Source: Arenicola marina
Lineage: Eukaryota; Annelida; Polychaeta; Arenicolidae
Reading direction: 5' to 3'
NCBI GenBank assembly: GCA_964019135.1
Contig: OZ025250.1
Location: forward strand, 47,461,174-47,525,173
Length of the DNA: 64,000 bases
The translations under genes were made by a program, and so were the position numbers. The notes beneath the pieces were generated by a model. It was not told the origin of the DNA and did not search any database. It saw nothing but the letters and a program-made list of their open reading frames with translations. Shown piece after piece: positions 52,655-61,903 of this stretch; within the stretch, counting starts at the first letter, position 1, and every line of letters begins with the position of its first letter.

Positions 52655-53445
52655 CTAGTTTTTGTCAAAATTGGAAGCTTTCCCTTTGTTTGTAGATGTT
52701 GGTAGTTCCGCCACTCCAAACGTAGCCAATATACTATTCCATCCACAGAAATTGTATTCGGGAGCCATATTATTAATATCATTCAGGGTGTCGACGTAAT
52801 CATAGGCTTCCCTTTGAAGAGCTGGTGCGGTGTATGCATGAGGCAGGCAGGCTTGCTATTTCTTAGTCAAAATTCCGTAGCAAAACATCGCAAGATGTTA
52901 TTCCGGATATTATGAATTCGACACATCAAATACGTGCTGGTTTCTTATTTCACCTGCCTATCTTTAGAATGATCAACAGTTGATGTCCGACATTTTTCAG
53001 ATTTCACCACTAAAAAGGCCTAAAAGCAGAGATCATAGGATAATATAATCAATGTTTACTCCATTATGAGTAGATTATATTAAGTTTACGAAGTAATTTA
53101 CGGTGAGGCTGGCATTTCAGAAGAGCCTCCCGGTCGTCTGAAATGCCAGCCTCACCCTAAGCATGAAGCGTGCTGAAATACGCTTCGTGTCTCTAACCCC
53201 ACCCCACACTTAGCCTACCTCCAGCCTGGATCAGCGGCTGTATAGTGGCCATAGCATCGTATAAAGTCGTATATATTTACACGTTAAAAGCATCTTAAAA
53301 TACAGTGTTAATTATTACCTTGCAAAGAATTTAGTCCTAAATCCACATCCCGCTCTTCGTTTTCCCGGACAGAGGTCGCATTAAAAGTGGTAATCAGAGC
53401 GGTGAGACACAGAACGAGGAGGATTGTGGCTTCTGGTCCGCCCAT
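52655..53445 (-). CDS. Two-exon gene for a 97-residue secreted peptide (gene B)
   Basis: Exon 1 (53445 down to 53319) starts at an ATG in good context (ACCAACATGG). It encodes MGGPEATILLVLCLTALITT, a clear signal peptide, then an N-glycosylation sequon (NAT) and an acidic region ending GLNSLQ, and leaves at CAAG|GTAATA in phase 1. A 497-bp intron ends at CGCACCAG. Exon 2 (52821 down to 52655) completes the codon as alanine and gives 54 more residues, with YDYVDTLNDINNMAPEYNF, then CGWNSILATFG, then a polar tail and a TAG. I do not recognise the family. The precursor has two cysteines, one in the signal peptide and one in the mature part, no transmembrane segment and no dibasic amidation site. 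The layout (signal peptide exon, phase-1 intron after LQ) matches the plus-strand exons at 18784-19641. The intron holds a perfect hairpin. Assignment of exon 2 rests on splice signals and reading frame. Confidence 0.5.
53102..53156. repeat. Perfect 20-bp inverted repeat (hairpin), 15-nt loop
   Basis: Arms 53102-53121 and 53137-53156 are exact reverse complements (GGTGAGGCTGGCATTTCAGA on the plus strand). A weaker stem (GAAGCG/CGCTTC) follows at about 53164-53186. The hairpin sits inside the intron of the minus-strand gene at 52655-53445. Confidence 0.9.
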
Positions 53446-53449
53446 GTTG

Positions 53450-54320
53450 GTCCCTTCACCGATACTGTCAGCCGGACACTCGGGCCAGACAAACAGCCAG
53501 AGTCCCAACCAGAGACCCGGGCCAGAGGCCGTGCTGGAGGCAGACGCTGGATGTTGGATCCTGTTGCGGAGAGCGGGAGGTGTTACCGCATAGCGACGCT
53601 ACCACACCACGTGACCACACGACATCCGTAACGGGATCACTCTCCACTATGGTGGCAGCACCGCTCGGTATCGGCGCCCCCACATGTGATATTCCCGGGG
53701 GTGCATGATGTTATACAATGCCAAGATCGCAATTTATCGGCTGTCCCTCAACTGTTTCATGCATTTTTTCAACAGAGTAAAGTGTGGGCTTCATTAAACA
53801 CAGTTTGACTGACTTATTAATGTAACTATGACTTATTAAAGCTAATTATAATCATTGTATATTTGCCCCCCCCACCCCAACCCGGGGAGGGAGGGGGGCA
53901 CTATTATACAAATCTGGTGGAGGGGTTCCTCGGTTGCCCCATGATGCCTGAGAGAGCATTTGGATTTTTGCGGTGAAACTACCCTTCCGAGCGGATTTTA
54001 TGGGGTGAAAGGGGGGTGGGGGGCTTTTTCCCAGACCCCCCCCCACCCAATACCCGGCAATGTATTAAGCAACCCACCTCACCGGATATTTGCTCACAGA
54101 GAATATGTTATGAATAATGTTGTGACCCCGTTTACGCCCTTGTCCTTCTTGAAGTCAACAAGTTACGATTGCACTATTTAATTCCCTTGGACATTGTAGT
54201 GCCGATCTTGTGACGTTTCCATTGGGGGGGGGGGGGCGGGGGGGTCAGAGCCAGGCGGTCACGTGGTTATTCAAGGTCCCACCCTGAAATCCCCGAAGCA
54301 CGGATCAAGTCCTGAATCAA
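53450..54320. other. Upstream region of gene B; otherwise nothing recognised
   Basis: 53446-53700 would hold the 5' untranslated region and promoter of the minus-strand gene; no TATA box is evident. G/C runs follow at about 53870 and 54035-54050, and a long G-run at 54224-54243. Confidence 0.35.
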
Positions 54321-54671
54321 TGGGCGCATTTCTTTGGGCCAGGTTCGGTATCCCGCCCCGGGCCCGCAACACGTGACTGGGAACTTCCGAGTATGCCGAT
54401 AGGGATATGCCTATTCCAATGTAATGCACACACCGTTCACATCCGGTGCACATTAAGGCACTGGAAGCAACCTACTCTTCATCACCTTTCAATCAGCCGC
54501 CATCTTCTCCCGAATGCCCCGTGCTGTTTAGAACGGGGCACATCGGCATACCGAATGCATGCGCGCGCATCCATACTCGGGTGAAAAAAGTTTCGGGCGG
54601 TGAACCGATGCGTAATGTGCGTATTCGGTCTACCGTAGGGATACACCCGGGGTACCAAAGAAATGCGCCCA
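54321..54671 (+). mobile_element. MITE-like inverted-repeat element, copy 2
   Basis: A 351-bp segment begins TGGGCGCATTTCTTTG and ends CAAAGAAATGCGCCCA, a perfect 16-bp terminal inverted repeat. It matches the copy at 9060-9407 in opposite orientation. It has no transposase; the open frame running through it is spurious. Flanks show no obvious target-site duplication. Confidence 0.85.
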
Positions 54672-54814
54672 GTCATCCGGATCCCCACAGCGATATGGAT
54701 CCGTGTGTGCGGTTACCGCGTCCGCCGGGCGGGACATGGTGTGGATGTGTTATCATGGTCCACATCATTGTTGGCCTACATTGTTATTATATACATATCT
54801 TTGACATATGTATA

Positions 54815-54905
54815 CAGTCAGACCCCGTTAATCCGACACATTCGGTTACACCCGTATTTGTGTCGGATAACGAATATGTCGGAATAACGAATTCAGAAAT
54901 CCTAG
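54815..54905 (+). mobile_element. pogo/Tigger-like transposon end
   Basis: CAGTCAGACCCCGTTAATCC starts right after a TA dinucleotide and is followed by inverted and direct copies of GTCGGATAACGAAT. This is the layout of Tigger/pogo (Tc1-mariner superfamily) termini, which begin CAGT and insert at TA. A matching right end was not found with confidence; GGTCGGATAAACGAG at about 55352 may be a degraded internal piece. Confidence 0.55.
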
Positions 54906-55064
54906 GTGTCCATGTGACTTGCGTGACACTTCAGCAATGGCCGGTTGTTCATGCGGCAACGGTAACTTACTGTTGCTGTGACAAGGAACGGTTCTACCAT
55001 TCGTTTTATAGGGAGCTACCTGAAATTGTCATTTGGATTGATTGGGCATGGTTCGATGTGTTAA

Positions 55065-55160
55065 TTGAGAAATGACGTTACCCAATTTATAACTTCGAGA
55101 GACCCTTTTAGAAGTTGAGAAATGACGTTACCCAATTTATTACTTCGAGAGACCCTTTTA
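55065..55160 (+). repeat. 50-bp direct duplication
   Basis: TTGAGAAATGACGTTACCCA ... GAGAGACCCTTTTA occurs at 55065-55110 and again at 55115-55160 with a single difference, so the period is 50 bp. A recent local duplication. Confidence 0.9.
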
Positions 55161-55169
55161 TTTTTTAAC

Positions 55170-56590
55170 GATTATAGCCTGAGAAGTTCTTTGAAATGTA
55201 TGTAATGTACACAATTAAATCTTTAGAGGTCGATGCTTGACAGTGATAACGGTCAGTGCTAATCCTATGTGTGTTAACAGTCTGCATGCTACATCACAAC
55301 AAAATAATGTGGTGAAAACAATTATAACGGTGCGGCTTCACGGTCAATTGGTCGGATAAACGAGAGAAAAGTATATGTATATGATGTTTACATATACCAT
55401 ATATCCATGCGGATCCACGGGTCAGGATTCCAAGCTGACCCGGATTGCTTGGTATGGGACACGTGACCCGTGACCCGTGACGCGGTGTGGCGCACGCGGT
55501 GCGACCGGGTGTAGCGAGCCGTGTATCCTGATCAGGTATCCGGGATCCTGATATCACGGGAAATATAGAGGGACGCCCGCGACACTCTCATCTCTAAAAA
55601 AATTCCGCTAGGGCCCGCGTATGATTCATGCTTTACGCTGTACACTGTCCGCAATCTCGCCCGCCAGGTTGCGCTGTGGTTTAATATGTATAGAACGAAT
55701 AGAGAAGTTAATGCGCTGTGTTTTGTTGACCGGAACTATATTATTACGCCCAGGATCTGCTTTGTAAATCCCGGGATATACCGTTTATTCGTATTTCTTT
55801 GTGCTTATGAGCAATATAAAAGCAGAATTTTCCCCTTTTCAATTTGCTGTTTCACAAAATATAAAATAGAAAAGGTTTTCAGCAATTCCTTTTCCCATTA
55901 CCGTTTAGAAACATGACAAAGCAAAAAAGGTAAAAGTCACCAGAAACCGTTTGGCCTTTTTGAAAGGAGCAACACGAAAATATGTAACACTGGTCGGTGA
56001 TTATGTGACACTCTGATTACGTTGTATACGTCATGCCGGGTGTGACACACAATAATAAACATTACTTGATATCCTCAGGGTTATATTAGTCTATTAAGCG
56101 TTTCCACATTGACTGCATTCATGGTTTTATTCATATCTACTTGACCCTTTATCATTTTTGCAACTGTTTTATCAACAAGTTTATATGTATTTATACTTTC
56201 AGTGTTTTAGTATGGACTCTTGAGTTATTTAAATTGAACTAAACCAGTATGGCACGATATAGCCGTAAAGGCTGAAAGTGCCGTTAAGCCCCAATCAAAT
56301 CAAATCAAGTCACAAAATAATAATGCCGTTTCGCTGGTTTGGAAAGCGCACTTTAGGTCCTAATGCGTCAATGTGGAGAGTCAAGGGTAGCACGGCCCCA
56401 CGACAAGCGGATCTATGAGGGGGGGGGGGTTAGGTGGGTTGCACCCCCTCCCCCTTTGGGAACAGGAGCATACACTGTAAAACTCGGGTTTTCCGACGAA
56501 ATACATCGGAAAGAGACATTTTGTAGATGAAACCCAGCCATTTCTACCCCGGTCACAACGTTTTTTTGAGAGCCCTCCTCCCCTCCGGTC
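55170..56590. other. No gene recognised
   Basis: AT-rich stretches without a credible exon. Around 55440-55510, ACGTGACCCGTGACCCGTGACG is a short tandem run. A G-run lies at about 56419-56429. Confidence 0.45.
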
Positions 56591-56599
56591 GCAACCCCC

Positions 56600-59500
56600 T
56601 GGCCTGGCAGAGGCCTCTGGCACGATGGCTGGTCTGGCAGAGACCTCTGGCAGGATGGCTGGTCTGGCAGAGACCTCCGGCACGATGGCTGGCCTGGCAG
56701 AGACCTCCGGCACGATGACTGGCCCGGCAGAGACCTCTGGCACGGTGGCTGGCCTGGCAGAGACCTCCGGCACGATGGCTGACCTGGCAGAGACCTCTGG
56801 CACGGTGGCTGGCCTGGCAGAGACCTCTGGCACGATGGCTGGTCTGGCAGAGACCTCCGGCACGATGGCTGGTCTGGCAGAGACCTCTGGCACGATGGCT
56901 GGCCTGGCAGAGGCCTCTGGCACGATGGCTGGCCTGGCAGAGACCTCTGGCACGATGTCTGGCCTGGCAGAGACCTATGGCACGATAGCTGGCCTGGCAG
57001 AGACCTCCGGCACGATGGCTGGCCTGGCAGAGACCTCTGGCAGGATGGCTGGTCTGGCAGAGACCTCCGGCACGATGGCTGGCCTGGCAGAGACCTCTGG
57101 CACGATGGCTGGCCTGGCAGAGACCTCCGGCACGATGCCTGGCCTGGCAGAGACCTCTGGCACGATGGCTGGCCTGGCAGAGACCTCTGGCAGGATGGCT
57201 GGTCTGGCAGAGACCTCCGGCACGATGGCTGGCCTGGCAGAGGCCTTTGGCACGATGGCTGGCCTGGCAGAGACCTCTGGCAGGATGGCTGGTCTGGCAG
57301 AGACCTCCGGCACGATGGCTGGCCTGGCACAGACCTCCGGCACGGTGGCTGGCCTGGCAGAGACCTCTGGCACGGTGGCTGGCCTGGCAGAGACCTCTGG
57401 CACGATGGCTAGCCTGGCAAAGACCTATGGTACGATGGCTGGCCTGGCAGAGACCTCCGGCACGGTGGCTGGCCTGGCAGAGACCTACGGCACGATGGCT
57501 GGCCTGGCAGAGACCTCTGGCACGGTGGCTGGCCTGGCAGAGACCTCTGGCACGATGGCTAGCCTGGCAAAGACCTATGGTACGATGGCTGGCCTGGGAG
57601 AGACCTCTGGCACGGTGGCTGGCCCGGCAGAGACCTCTGGCACGATGGCTGGCCTGGCAAAGACCTCCGGCACGGTGGCTGGCCTGGCAGAGACCTCCGG
57701 CACGGTGGCTGGCCTGGCAGAGACCTCTGGCACGATGGCTGGCCTGGCAGAGACCTCTGGCACGATGGCTGGCCTCGCAGAGACCTTCGGCACGGTGGCT
57801 GGCCTGGGAGAGACCTCTGGCACGATGGCTGGCCCGGCAGAGACCTCTGGCACGATGGCTGGCCTGGCAGAGACCTCTGGCACGATGGCTGGCCCGGCAG
57901 AGACCTCTGGCACGATGGCTGGCCTGGCAGAGACTTCTGGCACGATGGCTGGCCTGGGAGAGACCTCTGGCACGATGGCTGGCCCGGCAGAGACCTCTGG
58001 CACGATGGCTGGCCTGGCAGAGACCTCTGGCACGATGGCTGGCCTGGCAGAGACCTCTGGCACGATGGCTGGCCTGGCAGAGACCTCTGGCACGATGGCT
58101 GGCTTGGGAGAGACCTCCGGCACGATGGCTGGCCTGGCAGAGACCTCTGGCACGATGGCTGGCCTGGCAGAGACCTCTGGCACGATGGCTGGCCTGGCAG
58201 AGACCTCTGGCACGATGGCTGGCCTGGCAGAGACCTCTGCTCTGGCACTGTAGCTGGCCTGGCAGAACCCTCTGCTCTGGCACTGTGGCTGGCCTGGCAG
58301 AACCCTCTGCTCTGGCACTGTGGCTGGCCTGGCAGAGACCTCTGGCACGGTGGCTGGCCCGGCAGAGACCTCTGGCACGATGGCTGGCCTGGGAGAGACC
58401 TCTGGCACGGTGGCTGGCCTGGCAGAGACCTCTGGCACGGTGGCTGGCCAGGCAGAGACCTCCGGCAAGGTGGCTGGCCTGGCAGAGACCTCAGGCACGA
58501 TGGCTGGCCTGGCAGAGACCTCTGGCACGATGGCTGGCCTGGCAGAGACCTCTGGCACGATGGCTGGCCTGGCAAAGACCTATGGTACGATGGCTGGCCT
58601 GGCAGTGACCTTCGGCGCGATGGCTGGCCTGGCAAAGACCTCTGGCACGATGGCTGGTCTGGCAGAGACCTCCGGCACGGTGGCTGGCCCGGCAGAGACC
58701 TCTGGCACGATGGCTGGCCTGGGAGAGACCTCTGGCACGGTGGCTGGCCTGGCAGAGACCTCTGGCACGGTGGCTGGCCAGGCAGAGACCTCCGGCACGG
58801 TGGCTGGCCTGGCAGAGACCTCAGGCACGATGGCTGGCCTGGCAGAGACCTATGACACGATGGCTGGCCTGGCAGAGACCTCAGGCACGATGGCTAGCCT
58901 GGCAGAGACCTCTGGCAGGATGGCTGGCCTGACAAAGACCTCTGGCACGGTGGCTGGCCTGGCAGAGACCTTCGGCACGATGGCTGGCCCGGCAGAGACC
59001 TCTGGCACGATGGCTGGCCAGGCAGAGACCTCCGGCACGGTGGCTGGCCTGGCAGAGACCTCTGGCACGGTGGCTGGCCCGGCAGAGACCTATGGCACGA
59101 TGGCTGGCCCGGCAGAGACCTCTGGCACGATGGCTGGCCTGGCAGAGACCTCTGGCACGATGCCTGGCCTAGCAGAGACCTATGACACGATGGCTGGCCT
59201 GGCAGAGACCTCTGGCACGATGGCTGGCCTGGCAGAGACCTCTGGCACGATGGCTGGCCCGGCAGAGACCTCCGGCACGATGGCTAGCCTGGCAAAGACC
59301 TCTGGCACGATGGCTGGCCCGGCAGAGACCTCTGGCACGATGGCTGGCCAGGCAGAGACCTCTGGCACGGTGGCTGGCCTGGCAGAGACCTCTGGCACGA
59401 TGGCTGGCCTGGCAGAGACCTCTGGCACGATGGCTGGCCTGGCAGAGACCTCTGGCACGATGGCAGGCCTCGGAGAGACCTCTGGCACGATGGCTGGCCC

Positions 59501-59790
59501 GGCAGAGACCTCTGGCACGGTGGCTGGCCTGGCAAAGACCTCTGGCAGGATGACTGGCCTGGCAGAGACCTCTGGCAGGATGGCTGGCCTGGCAGAGACC
59601 TCCGGCACGGTGGCTGGCCTGGCAGAGACCTCCGGCACGGTGGCTGGCCTCGCAGAGACCTCTGGCACGGTGGCTGGCCTGGCAGAGACCTCCGGCACGG
59701 TGGCTGGCCTGGCAGAGACCTCCGGCACGGTGGCTGGCCTGCCAGAGACCTCCGGCACGGTGGCTGACCTAGCAGAGACCTCTGGCCTGG
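56600..59790 (+). repeat. 30-bp minisatellite, about 106 units
   Basis: The unit is GGCACGATGGCTGGCCTGGC plus AGAGACCTCT. The length is kept at 30 bp almost everywhere, with substitutions at a few sites (ATG/GTG, CTG/CCG, TCT/TCC). One interruption, 58236-58325, is made of longer units with TCTGCTCTGGCACTG. Because 30 is a multiple of three, every frame is a 10-residue periodic peptide (GTMAGLAETS and ARWLAWQRPL on plus; PEVSARPAIV, QRSLPGQPSC and RGLCQASHRA on minus) and all six lack stops. No splice sites, signal peptide or start context single out one frame, so it is annotated as a minisatellite. Confidence 0.93.
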
Positions 59791-59952
59791 TCCGAAGATT
59801 AGACACAGAACCAGTTTACAATTATATATTGTTATGCATGGAGGAAGAAAAGGAACTGGTTTCTCCTCATTCCCTGTCCCGAAAAATTCCATGGCTGCGC
59901 CGTCAAGACCCCCCCCCCTCCCCCCCCCCACCCGACCCCTCCCTTTTTGCCA

Positions 59953-60234
59953 GATAGATATCATGGCGGACAGGGAGTCCGGGTTTATCAACAGCATGCT
60001 AAAGCCAAAACTGAAATCCATGACTTCCTACATTACACTGGAGGATCGGGGTGGGGGTCGGCGGGGGGGGGGGGGGGGGCATTGCCACGGAGGAAGACCA
60101 ACCTGCCGCAGTCACCACGGGTCAATACCGACACAAGGGGAAGCAGACGACAGCATGCGAACGTCGCGCATGCGCCTCAGTGAATCCCCCGTTCGCGGCG
60201 CTCCGCTCCGCGCACCTGTGTCTGTGGATGGCAG
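59953..60234 (+). CDS. Possible 5' coding exon (ATG 59963)
   Basis: A long pyrimidine tract ending TTTTTGCCAG is followed by ATATCATGGCGGAC. The frame reads MADRESGFINSMLKPKLKSM and TSYITLEDR before a G-run of about 17 bases at 60064-60080, after which the frame is uncertain. Two frames stay open to a good donor, GGCAG|GTAGGC at 60234. Spliced to the acceptor at 61903, both would stop within 12-15 codons, so a link to the membrane protein exons is not supported in those frames. Could be an independent exon or chance. Confidence 0.25.
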
Positions 60235-60239
60235 GTAGG

Positions 60240-60690
60240 CACGAAATGGCCCCCGCCGCGATCAATGCACATACCTACTGGATGTCGTGCATTATATATG
60301 AAGACTACAACGTAATGCTGCCGTCGCCAGCAGCCTCCCAACAGACAGGTGACATGCCATGATAGACTGTCCTAGACCTACTCCACACTATACATCGGTG
60401 GCGTCACATCAGTCTGAGAGACACGGGGATTAACGTCAGGCGATAGTGGTATTGGCGCTGAACATCCTACAGAGATATCCCAGTATATCTGAAGGTAGGT
60501 TTCCACAAGCACTCCACCCAGTTTGTTGTGTGTAATGATGTGGGATCAAATCATGTATGGACCATAGGCTGCAGACAATAACGGATAATTCTTGGATAAC
60601 AGAAATGGGGGATTATAGATTATATATCGTGACACGACATTTGTCCGAACGATTCAGACACCCACATGTATGGCGGGCCATCACAACATT
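60240..60690. other. No gene recognised
   Basis: Nothing beyond the tail of an open frame that runs to 60362 without further signals. Confidence 0.4.
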
Positions 60691-60704
60691 TATTCCCCAA
60701 TTTC

Positions 60705-61045
60705 TTAATATCAAGAATTTATATTTTATATAAAGAATTATTAAAATTCATACGCACTGGACTGATATTATATTGTGATATCCAGAATTCGCTTTACGAC
60801 GCATGCTCGAAGATTGAAATATCGCTCCTGGAGTGTATTGCAATTCTGGATAAAATAAACTCATACGAATTCCTAATATCAAGAAAGCATCCACTAATTC
60901 TTGACATCAACAATTCTTTATGTCGTAAATGACGTTGTGTATTCTTGATATCAAGAAATAACGTTCTGTATTATGATATCACGAAATACGATTCTGTATT
61001 CTTGATATCAAGAAATCATTGATATCAAGAATTAGGTAATACGTG
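60705..61045. repeat. Degenerate repeat with TTCTTGATATCAAGAA palindromes
   Basis: The palindrome TTCTTGATATCAAGAA and near-copies (TTCTTGACATCAACAATT, ATGATATCACGAAAT) recur about eight times at 25-60 bp spacing. The last three units (from about 60940) share GTATTCTTGATATCAAGAAA spaced 28-30 bp apart. Confidence 0.7.
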
Positions 61046-61124
61046 TTAGAATGGCCAGTCATACACATGCTGTATTCAAGACAATGAACCCGTGCACAGA
61101 CATCGGTCCGTGTGGAGGTGAGAA

Positions 61125-61425
61125 GACTGGGGGTGCCGGGGGTCGGGGTGCCGGAGGGTCGGTGTGCCGGGGGGTCGGGGTGCCGGGGGGGTCGGGGTGC
61201 CGGGAGGTCGGGATGCCTGCCGGTCGGGGTGCCGGGGTACCGGGGGGTAGGGGTGACGGGGTGCCGAGGGGTCGGGGTGCCGGGGGGTCGGGGTGCCGGG
61301 AGGTCGGGGTGCCGGGGGGTCGGGGTGCCGGGGTGCCCGGGGGCCGGGGGGTCGGGGTGCCGGAGGTCGGGGTGCCGGGGTGCCGGGGGTGCCGGGGGGC
61401 CGGGGGGGCCGTAGGCCGAGGGGGC
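61125..61425 (+). repeat. GC-rich minisatellite (GGTCGGGGTGCCGGGG)
   Basis: About twenty units of 15-16 bp, GGTCGGGGTGCCGGGG with GGTGCCGGGAGGTCGG variants. Four or more G-tracts per 20-30 bases give strong G-quadruplex potential on the plus strand. Long open frames on both strands follow from the composition. Confidence 0.9.
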
Positions 61426-61429
61426 CGGG

Positions 61430-61903
61430 GTCTTGTTCTGCTGGTTCGTTACTTCCAACTCTAGCCTTTAATGACGTCGACACGTAATTTGATGACGTAG
61501 TACACAAAAACGTACCTTTGGGATGGATGCTGCAGGTATTGAACCCATACAGGTTTTCTAAAAAGACATTTTGGTAGATATCCTGCTTTAGCTGATGGAA
61601 GGCACTTCATTGTCGTGTGGCGCCACTTGTACATGTCCCTCATAATGGATTCGCCAGTAATTGCCCCGATCAAATAAACCATAGGGCCTACCCCTACCCC
61701 CTCCCCCCACCCCTCTGCCGCCCTCTAAGTTAGGGCGAACTCGAATCCTAGCGTCCCTACCCCCTACACCCCTACAACCGCTCCCTGCCCCTTCCGTCCT
61801 CACCCCCCGGGGCGATTACTGGCTTAGGCATGTTGTCATGATGGCACCCCTAAAACTAATCACATTATTTTTCGTAATAATACCATGCTTGTTTCTTCCA
61901 CAG
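61430..61903. other. No gene recognised; intron end before 61904
   Basis: C-rich run at 61690-61720, then an AT-rich stretch and the polypyrimidine acceptor TTGTTTCTTCCACAG. Confidence 0.45.

Noticed and set aside
54446..55075. 209-codon plus-strand open frame
   Set aside because: It crosses the inverted-repeat element and the pogo-like end; no part outside them has coding support.
56381..59957. Open frames of 300-576 codons with PEVSARPAIV, QRSLPGQPSC or GTMAGLAETS periods
   Set aside because: All six frames of the 30-bp unit are open, and no start context, splice site or flanking domain favours one.
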